Below are positions 39,819 to 46,907 of a stretch of DNA of 46,907 bases, in pieces. Position 1 is the first letter of the stretch, and each line of letters starts with the position of its first letter. Below the pieces are notes generated by a model. The model searched no databases. It saw only the letters and a program-made list of their open reading frames with translations, and was not told where the DNA came from. The stretch comes from Accumulibacter sp031732795 (GTDB lineage: Bacteria > Pseudomonadota > Gammaproteobacteria > Burkholderiales > Rhodocyclaceae), in contig JAVMKC010000009.1 of assembly GCA_031732795.1 (NCBI GenBank), forward strand, positions 1 to 46,907. The letters run 5' to 3'. A program made the translations under genes and the position numbers.

Positions 39819-42800
39819 ATGCTGACCGCCATCATCGACTGGTCGGGACGCAATCGCCTGCTGGTGTTGTTGGCGACGCTCCTGGTCATCGTTTTCGGCA
39901 TCGTCGCCGTCGTCCGCACGCCGCTCGACGCCTTGCCGGACCTGTCCGACGTCCAGGTGATCGTCTATACCGATTATCCCGGACAGGCGCCGCAAGTGGT
40001 CGAGGACCAGGTCACCTATCCGCTGACCACGGCGATGCTGTCGGTGCCCCGCTCGAAAGTCGTCCGCGGTTTTTCCTTCTTCGGCGCCTCGTTCGTCTAC
40101 ATCATCTTCGACGACGGAACCGATATCTATTGGGCGCGTTCGCGGGTTCTCGAATACCTCAACGCCGCCGCCGGACGGATGCCGAAAGGAGTGACCCCGC
40201 AAATCGGCCCGGACGCCTCGGGCGTCGGCTGGGTCTATCAATACGCCGTGCTGGCCAAGGACCGCAGTCTGGCCGAACTGCGCACGCTGCAGGACTGGTA
40301 CGTTCGCTATCAACTGACCAAGGCACCGGGCGTCGCCGAAGTCGCCTCGATCGGCGGTTTCGTGCAGACCTATCAGGTGACGGTCGACCCGCTCAGGTTG
40401 CGCGCGTACGGCATTCCGCTGTCGCGGGTGACGCAAGTCATCCGCGAATCGAACCGCGACGTCGGCGGCCGGGTCATCGAAATGGCCGAAACCGAATACA
40501 TGATTCGCGGCAAAGGCTATTTGCGCGGCATCGACGATATCGAATCGCTGGCGCTCAGCACCGCGGCCGGCGTACCGGTGCGGGTGCGGGATATCGCGCG
40601 GGTCGAACGGGTGCCGGACGAACGGCGGGGCGTCAGCGAACTCGACGGCCAGGGCGAAGTGGTCTCCGGCATCGCCATGGCCCGCTACGGCCAGAACGCG
40701 CTGGCGGTGATCGACCACCTGAAACAAAAAATCACTGACATCTCCGCCGGTCTGCCGGCCGGGGTGAGCATCCAGACGGTTTATGACCGTTCGGAACTGA
40801 TCCACCGGGCGATCGACAATCTGAGAAACACCCTGCTCGAAGAAAGTCTGATCGTCGCGCTGGTCTGCGTCGCCTTCCTGCTGCACGTGCGCAGCGCCCT
40901 GGTGGCGATCCTGATGCTGCCGGTGGGCGTGCTGATCGCTTTCATCGCCATGCAGTGGCTGGGAATGAATTCCAATCTGATGAGTCTCGGCGGCATCGCC
41001 ATCGCCATCGGCGCGATGATCGATGCGGCGATCGTGATGATCGAAAACGCCCACAAACATCTCGAACGCCTCCCCGACGGCCATTCCCCCGGCCAGCGGG
41101 TCGAGGCGATGCTCGCCGCCTGCAAAGAAGTCGGCCCGGCACTGTTCTTCTCGCTGCTGATCATCACCGTCTCGTTTTTGCCGGTTTTCGCGCTGGAAGC
41201 CCAGGAAGGGCGGCTCTTCGCGCCGCTGGCCTACACCAAGACCTTCGCCATGGCCGCCGCCGCCGGCTTGTCGATCACCCTGGTACCGGTGCTGATGCTG
41301 TCGTTCGTTCGCGGCAAAATCCTGCCGGAAGCCCGTAATCCGGTGAATCGACTGCTGATCGCCCTCTACCGGCCGATGATCGCCCGGGTTCTGCGGTGGA
41401 AAAAAACCACGCTCTTCATCGCTGTGGCGGCGCTGCTGCTGTCGGTCTATCCGGCGGGCCGGCTCGGTTCCGAATTCATGCCCACCCTGAACGAAGGAAC
41501 GCTGTTTTACATGCCGACCGCTTTACCGGGACTGTCGATGACCAAGGCCGCCGAACTGCTGCAAACCCAGAACCGGATCATCAAAAGCTTTCCCGAAGTG
41601 GCCTCGGTCTACGGCAAAGCCGGCCGCGCGGCAACGGCCACCGATCCGGCGCCGACCGAAATGTTCGAAACGGTGATCAACCTCAAACCCGAATCCGCCT
41701 GGCGTTCCGGAATGACCATCGACAAACTGATCGCCGAGATGGACCAGGCCCTGCGCTTTCCCGGCATCGCCAACGCCTGGACGATGCCGATCAAGGCACG
41801 CATCGACATGCTCTCCACCGGCATCCGCACCCCGGTGGGCATCAAGGTCTTCGGCAACGATCTGCACGAAATGGAACGGCTGGCGCGCGAGATCGAAGCC
41901 GTGGTCAAAAGCGTTCCGGGAACCACCTCGGCGTACGCCGAACGGCTGACCGGCGGCTACTATCTCGACATCGTCCCGGACCGCCAGCAGTTGGCCCGCC
42001 ATGGCGTGGGAGTCGGCGAACTGCAGGAGGTGATCGCCCAGGCCATCGGCGGCGAAGCGGTCAGCACCCTGGTCGCCGGCCGCGAACGCTACGCGGTGAC
42101 CGTGCGCTACCCGCGCGAGTTGCGCGCCGACCCGCAGCAGATCGCCCGCCAGGTGCTGGTGTCGACCGGCGACGGGACGATGGTCCCGCTCGGACAGTTG
42201 GCCACCGTCCAAGTGAGCCAGGGAGCACCGGCGATCCGCACCGAAAACGCCTTGCTGTCAGCATACATTTTCGTCGATATCCGCGACCGCGATCTCGGCG
42301 GCTACGTCGCCGAAGCCCGCCAAGCCGTCGCCGACCGGGTCCATTTTCCGCCCGGCACCTATGCCACCTGGAGTGGCCAGTTCGAAGCCATGGAACGCGC
42401 GCTCGAAAAAATGAAGATCGTCATCCCGGTGACGCTGCTGAGCATCTTCCTGCTGCTCTACCTCAATTTCAGACGCCTGACCGAAACGCTGATCATCATG
42501 CTCTCGGTGCCGTTCGCGTTGATCGGCGGCATCTGGCTGATGTGGCTGTTGAACTACAACATTTCCGTGGCCGTCGCCGTCGGGTTCATCGCCCTGGCCG
42601 GCGTGGCGGCGGAAACCGGCGTGGTGATGCTGCTCTACCTCGATCACGCCTGGCAGCGGCGTCTCGCCGAATGCCAAAAAAGCGGTCGCCCGCCGACGGC
42701 CGCCGAATTGTACGAAGCGATCATGGAAGGCGCCGTCGAACGGGTCCGTCCAAAAATGATGACCGTCGTGGCGATCATCGCCGGCCTGCTGCCGATCCTC

Positions 42801-42965
42801 TGGGGCAGCGGCACCGGTTCGGAAGTGATGAGCCGCATCGCCGCGCCGATGGTCGGCGGCATGATTTCATCGACCGTCCTGACCCTGGCGGTCATTCCGG
42901 CGATCTATGCCTGGGTCAATCAGTGGCGTATCGAGCGGCGGCGGGTCGCCAGTCTTTCGGATTGA
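39819..42965 (+). CDS. cusA: CusA-type heavy-metal RND efflux pump
   Basis: 1048 residues with the RND layout: TM1 near 15-35, a large periplasmic loop, TM2-6, a second loop, and TM8-12. Heavy-metal efflux features include DLSDVQVIVYTDYPGQAPQVVEDQVTYP, SFFGASFVYIIFDDGTDIYWAR, and the TM4 stretch GGIAIAIGAMIDAAIVMIENAHKHLER. RIDMLSTGIRTPVGIKVFG is characteristic of the Cu/Ag branch. Proton-driven export of monovalent Cu/Ag across the envelope with CusB and CusC is expected. It starts 21 nt after cusB. No cusRS pair is in the window, and I found no clear regulator box upstream. Confidence 0.96.
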   Translation: MLTAIIDWSGRNRLLVLLATLLVIVFGIVAVVRTPLDALPDLSDVQVIVYTDYPGQAPQVVEDQVTYPLTTAMLSVPRSKVVRGFSFFGASFVYIIFDDGTDIYWARSRVLEYLNAAAGRMPKGVTPQIGPDASGVGWVYQYAVLAKDRSLAELRTLQDWYVRYQLTKAPGVAEVASIGGFVQTYQVTVDPLRLRAYGIPLSRVTQVIRESNRDVGGRVIEMAETEYMIRGKGYLRGIDDIESLALSTAAGVPVRVRDIARVERVPDERRGVSELDGQGEVVSGIAMARYGQNALAVIDHLKQKITDISAGLPAGVSIQTVYDRSELIHRAIDNLRNTLLEESLIVALVCVAFLLHVRSALVAILMLPVGVLIAFIAMQWLGMNSNLMSLGGIAIAIGAMIDAAIVMIENAHKHLERLPDGHSPGQRVEAMLAACKEVGPALFFSLLIITVSFLPVFALEAQEGRLFAPLAYTKTFAMAAAAGLSITLVPVLMLSFVRGKILPEARNPVNRLLIALYRPMIARVLRWKKTTLFIAVAALLLSVYPAGRLGSEFMPTLNEGTLFYMPTALPGLSMTKAAELLQTQNRIIKSFPEVASVYGKAGRAATATDPAPTEMFETVINLKPESAWRSGMTIDKLIAEMDQALRFPGIANAWTMPIKARIDMLSTGIRTPVGIKVFGNDLHEMERLAREIEAVVKSVPGTTSAYAERLTGGYYLDIVPDRQQLARHGVGVGELQEVIAQAIGGEAVSTLVAGRERYAVTVRYPRELRADPQQIARQVLVSTGDGTMVPLGQLATVQVSQGAPAIRTENALLSAYIFVDIRDRDLGGYVAEARQAVADRVHFPPGTYATWSGQFEAMERALEKMKIVIPVTLLSIFLLLYLNFRRLTETLIIMLSVPFALIGGIWLMWLLNYNISVAVAVGFIALAGVAAETGVVMLLYLDHAWQRRLAECQKSGRPPTAAELYEAIMEGAVERVRPKMMTVVAIIAGLLPILWGSGTGSEVMSRIAAPMVGGMISSTVLTLAVIPAIYAWVNQWRIERRRVASLSD

Positions 42966-43080
42966 AGACGTGCCTATGCGACGATGCGAGCTTGCCAGTC
43001 GAAAACATCCCGGAAAATCGAAAATCGTGGCTTGCCCTGAATGGTCCTGATGGATTTTTGCCGACTTGGTTTGACTTGGC

Positions 43081-43120
43081 GCCGTTCGGGTCTGCCTGCC
43101 GATTTTTCCAGGCGAACGGC
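43081..43120. repeat. imperfect inverted repeat between cusA and intI
   Basis: GCCGTTCG (43081-43088) pairs with CGAACGGC (43113-43120), and the inner arms CCTG (43095-43098) and CAGG (43109-43112) extend the stem past a 6-nt bulge. It may stabilise or end the convergent cusA and intI transcripts. No T-run follows. Confidence 0.4.
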
Positions 43121-43161
43121 AAGCGCAATCACCGCGCGCCGGATCCGGCTGGCAACCCGCG

Positions 43162-44183
43162 TCAAAGCAGAGAATCGAGCGGGCTGCGCACGCCGCGTCC
43201 GCCGCGATTGAGCACGTGCGTGTAGATCATCGTAGTGTTTACATCGGCATGGCCGAGGAGTTCCTGCACCGTGCGGATGTCGTAGCCATTGTCGAGCAAC
43301 GAGGTCGCGAACGAATGGCGCAGCGTGTGTGGGGTGGCCGGCTTGCAGATCCCGGCCAGGTGCAGCGCCTCGCGCATGGCCCGCTGAATGCTTTGCGCGT
43401 CCACGTGGTGTCGGCGCACCACCCCGGAACGTGGGTCAGCGGATCGCTTGGCCGCCACGAATACATATTGCCAAGCCCATTCGCGTGCCGCACGCGGGTA
43501 CTTCCGCTCGAGCGCCCAAGGCAGATAAACCTCGCCGAAACCAGCAGCGAGGTCCGCCTCATGCACAGCCTTCACAGTCGCCAGATGATCGCTGAGCGGG
43601 GTCAGCAGCTTCTCCGGTAGCATCGTCATCCGGTCCTTGAAGCCCTTTCCCTCGCGCACCGTAATCTCCCGACGAGCGAAGTCCAGGTCCTTCACCCGCA
43701 AGCGCAGACATTCCATGAGGCGCATACCCGTACCGTAAAGCAGCCTGAGGATCAAGCGCCTGTGCTTCCCTTTATCGGGGCCAGCAGACGCTGTGCTTCG
43801 TCGGCGGTCAAGACCACAGGCAGCCGTTTGCCCGTCCTTGCCGACTTGACACCGTCCAGCCACGGCAACTCGGTCTCCAGCACCTCCTTGTAAAGAAACA
43901 AGAGCGCGCTCCTCGCCTGATTCTGTGTCGAAGCTGAAACCCGGCCTTCGACCGCGAGATGGCTGAGAAACGCTTCCACCTCGCGCGCACCCATCTCCCG
44001 TGGATGGCGCTTGCCGTGAAAAAGGATGAAACGCCTTACCCAGTCCCTATAAGCCTGCTCCGTACGAATGCTATAGTGCTTGAAGCGAATCCGGTCGCGC
44101 AGTTGGTCAAGCAATTTCTTGGGAGGTGGAGCCGCGCCGTTCTCCCTGACGCAATTTCCGGGATTTTTAGTGAACGTATCCAT
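43162..44183 (-). pseudogene. intI: integron integrase IntI, frameshifted
   Basis: A tyrosine recombinase reading from ATG 44183 (AAGGA upstream) to about 43770, then continuing one frame back to 43162. The 1022-nt span is one base short of 341 codons. The N-terminal part has FKHYSIRTEQAYRDWVRRFI and LPVVLTADEAQRLL. The C-terminal part has the catalytic boxes LLYGTGMRLMECLRLRVKDL, HTLRHSFATSLLDNGYDIRTVQELLGH and TTMIYTHVLNRGG. The integron-specific insert is present as LERKYPRAAREWAWQYVFVA. Without recoding, translation stops after LLAPIKGSTGA, before the catalytic domain. The break lies at AAAGGG (minus strand, about 43768-43773), which could be a mutation, an assembly error or a -1 slippery site. 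Confidence 0.92.
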
Positions 44184-44283
44184 GGCCTATGTCCTTGTTT
44201 CGGTGGGCAGCACACTAATACATGTGTATAAATACATCCTAATTGACGCAAAGCTTTGCGTCAATTAGGATGTCTACTTCACG
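44184..44283 (+). other. attI recombination region
   Basis: The 100 nt between the intI ATG and the first cassette junction. The core crossover point is G44283|TTAGGC, preceded by TTCAC. Integrase-binding direct repeats cannot be defined by eye. The 40-bp palindrome occupies 44234-44273, ten bases from the crossover. Confidence 0.8.
44234..44273. promoter_or_regulatory. perfect 40-bp palindrome encoding mirror-image divergent promoters (Pc and Pint)
   Basis: Bases 44234-44253 are the exact reverse complement of 44254-44273 (right arm CTTTGCGTCAATTAGGATGT). On the plus strand TTGACG (44243-44248), 17 bp, then TAGGAT (44266-44271) points at the cassettes. By symmetry the minus strand has TTGACG (44264-44259), 17 bp, TAGGAT (44241-44236) pointing at intI. 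Predicted starts are about 17 nt before the cassette 1 ATG and about 47 nt before the intI ATG. The two promoters occupy the same bases, so only one polymerase can bind at a time. The dyad may also bind a regulator. Confidence 0.75.
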
Positions 44284-44294
44284 TTAGGCGTCAC

Positions 44295-44876
44295 ATGGGG
44301 ACCTCCGCGCGATCTGTCAACGCCCTTGCCGTCAGTCTTTGCGCCATGCTGCTTGCAGCTTGCGCGAGCACGAACGTCACGCTTACGCCCTCACCGCAAG
44401 CACCAGTCTGCGATCGTTCAGCCTCAGCGCTTGTCCTGTGGGCACCACAGTGGCGGCCTGATCAGAAGGATGTCGCAGCGCGTGAGGAAGCAGCAGCGTC
44501 CGGTCTCAGTAACTTCTTCGCAAGTTCAGGTTGCTTCGCCCGCACAGAGTTGCGCCGCGTAAGCAGTCTCAGCCCTTCAGAAGTCAACTCGGAGCTCGGT
44601 GCTTCCGGTGGCCAGTTCAGCGCAGTTGTCACCATTGCTGTCCGCGAACTCGGGCCCGTGGTCAAGTTGCTGTCTTCCGCTTCGCTTGTCGAGGGAGGCA
44701 CCGAGGCCGTCCTCCAAGTCACATCGCGCCGGCTGCAGCCGTCCAGTCAAGCACGTGAGTTCACAGTTCATTGGCGCCATGGCGGCCCAGGCGTAGTCAA
44801 AGGCGTGGCCAGTCTGCCCAGCGACATGAGCGCCGCCCTGCGCTCCGGCCTGCAGCCTGCCACTGCAACGCAGTGA
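44295..44876 (+). CDS. cassette 1: lipoprotein of unknown function
   Basis: 193 residues from ATG 44295, eleven bases after the cassette junction; upstream in-frame starts lie inside the promoter palindrome and are unlikely. The N-terminus MGTSARSVNALAVSLCAMLLAAC is a lipoprotein signal with the lipobox LLAAC (Cys about 23). The rest is a small soluble domain with WAPQWRPDQKDVAAREEAAASG and FSAVVTIAVRELGPVVKLLS, resembling outer-membrane-associated lipoproteins of unknown role. No Shine-Dalgarno is obvious, so it may depend on near-leaderless initiation from the adjacent promoter. Confidence 0.8.
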   Translation: MGTSARSVNALAVSLCAMLLAACASTNVTLTPSPQAPVCDRSASALVLWAPQWRPDQKDVAAREEAAASGLSNFFASSGCFARTELRRVSSLSPSEVNSELGASGGQFSAVVTIAVRELGPVVKLLSSASLVEGGTEAVLQVTSRRLQPSSQAREFTVHWRHGGPGVVKGVASLPSDMSAALRSGLQPATATQ

Positions 44877-44877
44877 C

Positions 44878-45005
44878 GCCTAACCCTTCGCTGGAGCGGG
44901 ACCTCCACCGGCCTGGCACTTGGCCCGCGAGGCGCTGCAGGTCTATGCTCCGCCTCGCGGGCCAAGCGCCATTCCGGTTCCGGCCCCTCAGCTCAAACGT
45001 TAGCC
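44878..45005 (+). other. attC site of cassette 1
   Basis: The outer boxes are GCCTAAC (44878-44884) and GTTAGCC (44999-45005). Inside is a 15-bp perfect inverted pair TTGGCCCGCGAGGCG (44920-44934) and CGCCTCGCGGGCCAA (44951-44965). The total of 128 bp is at the long end for attC sites. Confidence 0.88.
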
Positions 45006-45022
45006 AATTAATAGGAGAGAGT

Positions 45023-45325
45023 GTGTTTCGCATCCTTCTCGTTGCCCTACTCGCCTTTGGCGCTTGGAAGGGCTATGAAAAATATCAATCTCAGCGCGCA
45101 GCCCAACAATTTCAAGGGATACCCCAAGAGATTGATATTTCAAATAACTCTTCTAGGCGCAATCGAAGTATTGATATAGCGCCAAAATTCCAATGTGATG
45201 GCCGAACCCATTGCTCTCAAATGACTTCTTGCGAAGAAGCCACCTTTTTTCTTAAAAATTGCCCTGGCACAAAAATGGACGGGAACAATGATGGCGTCCC
45301 ATGTGAACAGCAGTGGTGCAAATGA
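45023..45325 (+). CDS. cassette 2: membrane-anchored excalibur-domain protein
   Basis: 100 residues from GTG 45023, with AGGAGAG a few bases upstream. A short N-terminal membrane helix (about 1-17, FRILLVALLAFGAW) is followed by a polar linker. The C-terminal domain FQCDGRTHCSQMTSCEEATF...MDGNNDGVPCEQQWC is a cysteine-rich excalibur-type calcium-binding domain (DxDxDG-like loop DGNNDG). Similar domains occur in secreted nucleases, but no nuclease domain is present here. The base composition is more AT-rich than the host genes. Confidence 0.85.
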   Translation: MFRILLVALLAFGAWKGYEKYQSQRAAQQFQGIPQEIDISNNSSRRNRSIDIAPKFQCDGRTHCSQMTSCEEATFFLKNCPGTKMDGNNDGVPCEQQWCK

Positions 45326-45347
45326 AAATTGCAAATCAATCCATCAG

Positions 45348-45417
45348 GGCTAACAGTTCGTCGCAGCCGACCGCCTTACGGCAGCGGCTGAACTCAGGGC
45401 GTTAGGAACATCACGGC
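45348..45417 (+). other. attC site of cassette 2
   Basis: Outer boxes are GGCTAAC (45348-45354) and GTTAGGA (45411-45417), 70 bp in total. The interior TTCGTCGCAGCCGACCGCC is nearly the same as in the attC of cassette 3. Confidence 0.9.
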
Positions 45418-45424
45418 AACGACG

Positions 45425-46153
45425 ATGAGTGACACGGACGAACGAATCGAAAAGATCCGCACCCTCCTTGGGGAACTGGAGCGGGAATTGCGCACCCCCG
45501 ATGATCGGGCGTTCGTGCGGAATTTCGATGCTTTTGAGATACCGGAGCTCGTCTCCGCGGTGATCCGGTTCCTCCAACCACTTCTCAACCCCTACGAGGC
45601 TGCGGTGTACTGGCACATGTTCGAACTCGCGGTGCTTCGTTCAGGCGACCAGTACTGCCACGTCAGCACCCGTGGGTTAATGAACGGCGTCGTACGGTCG
45701 GCAAGCGGGCAAGGTGATACCTTGAGTATTCAGACCACCCGAGGTGCTCTCCAAGGACTCGAAGAGCGAGGCGCAGTCCAGCGCGTTGGGGAGCCAACCC
45801 GAAAAGGCACGCCGTATCGTGTCCTTCTTCCCGAGGAAGTCCCCGCCTGTCGGGAGCTAATGAAACCCATTTCACCCGCTGCAATCGCACCCGTCGATGT
45901 AGTGCGCGACTTGGACTATTACAACGTGCGAGAAAACCGGCTCAAGGTGTTCGAGCGCGATGGTTATCTATGCAAGTACTGCAACAAGCAGTTGACACGG
46001 TTCACTGCTACCTTGGATCACATTCAGCCAGTCTCTGAAGGTGGCGACAATTCGCTCACGAACCTCGTGACCGCGTGCCTTCACTGCAACTCGAGACGGG
46101 GTAATCGGCCCGTCATGGACATCATCAATGAGGTCGAGAAAGGTGACTCCTAA
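45425..46153 (+). CDS. cassette 3: HNH endonuclease with winged-helix-like N-terminus
   Basis: 242 residues. A short N-terminal coiled segment (IEKIRTLLGELERELR) precedes a winged-helix-like region (about 45-140: LLNPYEAAVYWHMFELAVL and TTRGALQGLEERGAVQRVG). The C-terminal HNH domain is complete: LKVFERDGYLCKYCNKQL, then LDHIQPVSEGGDNSLTNLVTACLHCNSRRG, with two CxxC zinc pairs. It probably cuts DNA, perhaps for defence or element mobility; the target is unknown. The stop codon lies within the R'' box of its attC, so gene and site are tightly packed. Confidence 0.9.
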   Translation: MSDTDERIEKIRTLLGELERELRTPDDRAFVRNFDAFEIPELVSAVIRFLQPLLNPYEAAVYWHMFELAVLRSGDQYCHVSTRGLMNGVVRSASGQGDTLSIQTTRGALQGLEERGAVQRVGEPTRKGTPYRVLLPEEVPACRELMKPISPAAIAPVDVVRDLDYYNVRENRLKVFERDGYLCKYCNKQLTRFTATLDHIQPVSEGGDNSLTNLVTACLHCNSRRGNRPVMDIINEVEKGDS

Positions 46154-46206
46154 CCATTCGTCGCAGCCGACCGCCTACGGCGGCGGCTGAACTCAGGGCG
46201 TTAGGC
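46148..46206 (+). other. attC site of cassette 3
   Basis: Outer boxes are TCCTAAC (46148-46154) and GTTAGGC (46200-46206), 59 bp. Its core is almost identical to the attC of cassette 2 apart from a few bases in the loop arm. Confidence 0.9.
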
Positions 46207-46229
46207 CCCATATAGGGAGCATAAGCAGC

Positions 46230-46757
46230 ATGACCACAGCTCGCACGCCCAAGAAGGAATCCATTCCAAGCGCAAAAGAGTCCAGCAAGCCTGAACTGGC
46301 TGTCTGTCCTACATGCAAGCTGGAACTCCCTAAGGCAAAGCTGAAGAGACATAAGCGGCTAACTCACCCTCGTCTCCCTCGGCTGGAAATTCTTGAAAAA
46401 TCAGCCGTCAAGTCATCTTCTAATCAAAGCTGCGCAAACTGCAATGAGCAGTCACATGAAACATGGCTTTTTCACAAAACGACGCGAGGGGCTGTTTTCC
46501 TTTGTTCCAAGTGCAAGCCCAAAGTCCTCAAGCATTCCTTCAGTCCGCAAGCCCTTGAAAGGCGGCGAGTGGCATCACTCAAAGCGACTCTACGAGAGCT
46601 GAAGGAGCGCAAGTCCAAGCTCCCCCCGGGAACCATAGATATGGATTTGGTAAATAGTATTTTTGAGGTCGAAGAGTCCATAAACCGGCCAGCCATGCGC
46701 CAGAAAAAATGGTCGCCGGTGTTGTCGGGTAGCTTTGAAGGCGGAAAAAGAAGGTGA
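46230..46757 (+). CDS. cassette 4: zinc-finger-like protein of unknown function
   Basis: 175 residues, basic. Three candidate metal sites are visible: a C2H2-like unit CPTCKLELPKAKLKRHKRLTH near 26-46, CANCNEQSHE near 68, and CSKC near 92. The C-terminal half is helical and charged (RRVASLKATLRELKERKSK). This suggests nucleic-acid binding. I do not recognise the family. Confidence 0.82.
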   Translation: MTTARTPKKESIPSAKESSKPELAVCPTCKLELPKAKLKRHKRLTHPRLPRLEILEKSAVKSSSNQSCANCNEQSHETWLFHKTTRGAVFLCSKCKPKVLKHSFSPQALERRRVASLKATLRELKERKSKLPPGTIDMDLVNSIFEVEESINRPAMRQKKWSPVLSGSFEGGKRR

Positions 46758-46766
46758 ATTTTCATA

Positions 46767-46860
46767 GCCTAACCATTTGGTCAAGCCGACGCCCACAAGC
46801 TCCGCTTGCGGGTACCCTCCGTGCTTCGCACTCCGGCGCGGCTTACCGCGAGCGTTGGGC
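46767..46860 (+). other. attC site of cassette 4
   Basis: Outer boxes are GCCTAAC (46767-46773) and GTTGGGC (46854-46860), 94 bp. Internal complementary stretches (CAAGCTCCGCTTGCGGG and nearby) give the usual folded form. It differs in sequence from the attC sites of cassettes 2 and 3. Confidence 0.88.
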
Positions 46861-46896
46861 CACACATTCATCCAGTCTTACCAAAAGGAGAAATCC

Positions 46897-46907
46897 ATGA
46901 AAACCTC
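46897..46907 (+). CDS. cassette 5 gene, first codons only
   Basis: ATG 46897 is preceded by AAAAGGAGA, a strong ribosome site, 37 nt after the attC of cassette 4. Only MKT and part of the next codon are in the window. Confidence 0.6.

Larger units (their letters stand above)
43162..46907. mobile_element. chromosomal-type integron, proximal end
   Basis: An integron integrase gene on the minus strand is followed by an attI region and a same-direction array of cassettes. Boundaries defined by G|TTRRRY-type junctions are: cassette 1 44284-44999, cassette 2 45000-45411, cassette 3 45412-46200, cassette 4 46201-46854, and cassette 5 from 46855 to beyond the window. Each complete cassette has one gene and one attC. 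The cassettes lack resistance genes, and their base composition varies from each other and from the core genes, as is typical of captured DNA. Confidence 0.93.

Noticed and set aside
39732..41084. 450-codon minus-strand open frame
   Set aside because: Antisense shadow of cusA with low-complexity His/Asp/Arg composition.
41396..43225. 609-codon plus-strand open frame
   Set aside because: Overlaps cusA in another frame and is Arg-rich without domains; cusA is certain.
44256..44294. Upstream TTG start for the cassette 1 gene
   Set aside because: It would lie inside the promoter palindrome, before the cassette junction and upstream of the predicted transcript start.

Overview
The window is a GC-rich proteobacterial chromosome segment. 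The gene set (single-chain MetH, SerC of the alphaproteobacterial/Methanosarcina subtype, a DctA transporter, an AMP-forming acyl-CoA ligase, a chromosomal-type integron) fits a Betaproteobacterium, perhaps Rhodocyclales-like. The taxonomic call is an inference from gene content and protein style, and no marker gene decides it.

Layout: (1) 1-122, the 5' part of a tRNA-Val(GAC) gene with a near-consensus promoter. (2) 0.7-6.1 kb, a degenerate RluF-like protein, an HDOD protein, a membrane-anchored spermidine-synthase-like protein, then convergent fetAB (UPF0014-type ABC exporter). (3) 6.5-18.8 kb, a small orphan gene, dctA, an orphan amino-acid binding protein, an M50 protease with a DUF2167 membrane protein, an acyl-CoA ligase, a cation/proton antiporter, a YbbP-type FtsX permease and a histidine-phosphatase/Nudix fusion ending at a strong terminator. 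(4) 18.9-31.6 kb, the serine pathway pair serC-serA, a CHASE-type sensor kinase, a DegS-like serine protease, a zinc-less MDR oxidoreductase, then metH-murB behind a good promoter and a leader of about 300 nt. (5) 31.6-33.0 kb, a decayed IS3-family element with both terminal inverted repeats, followed by a REP-like palindrome related to one upstream of metH. (6) 33.0-36.5 kb, a TPR/SPINDLY-type glycosyltransferase translationally coupled to a UDP-glucuronate decarboxylase. (7) 36.7-43.0 kb, a cusCBA copper/silver efflux operon. (8) 43.2-46.9 kb, the start of an integron: a frameshifted intI on the minus strand, an attI region, and at least four complete gene cassettes with attC sites plus the start of a fifth.

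The most interesting signal is at the integron head. A perfect 40-bp palindrome (44234-44273) sits between intI and the first cassette. Each half-orientation reads TTGACG-17 bp-TAGGAT, so the same DNA encodes two superimposed, mirror-image sigma70-type promoters, one towards intI and one towards the cassettes. The integrase itself carries a one-base frameshift at an A-AAG-GG tract. Other points of note are a pseudouridine-synthase homologue lacking its catalytic Asp, a sensor kinase whose H-box His is displaced by one residue, a SixA-Nudix fusion, and a CusB adaptor carrying metal-binding modules at both ends.
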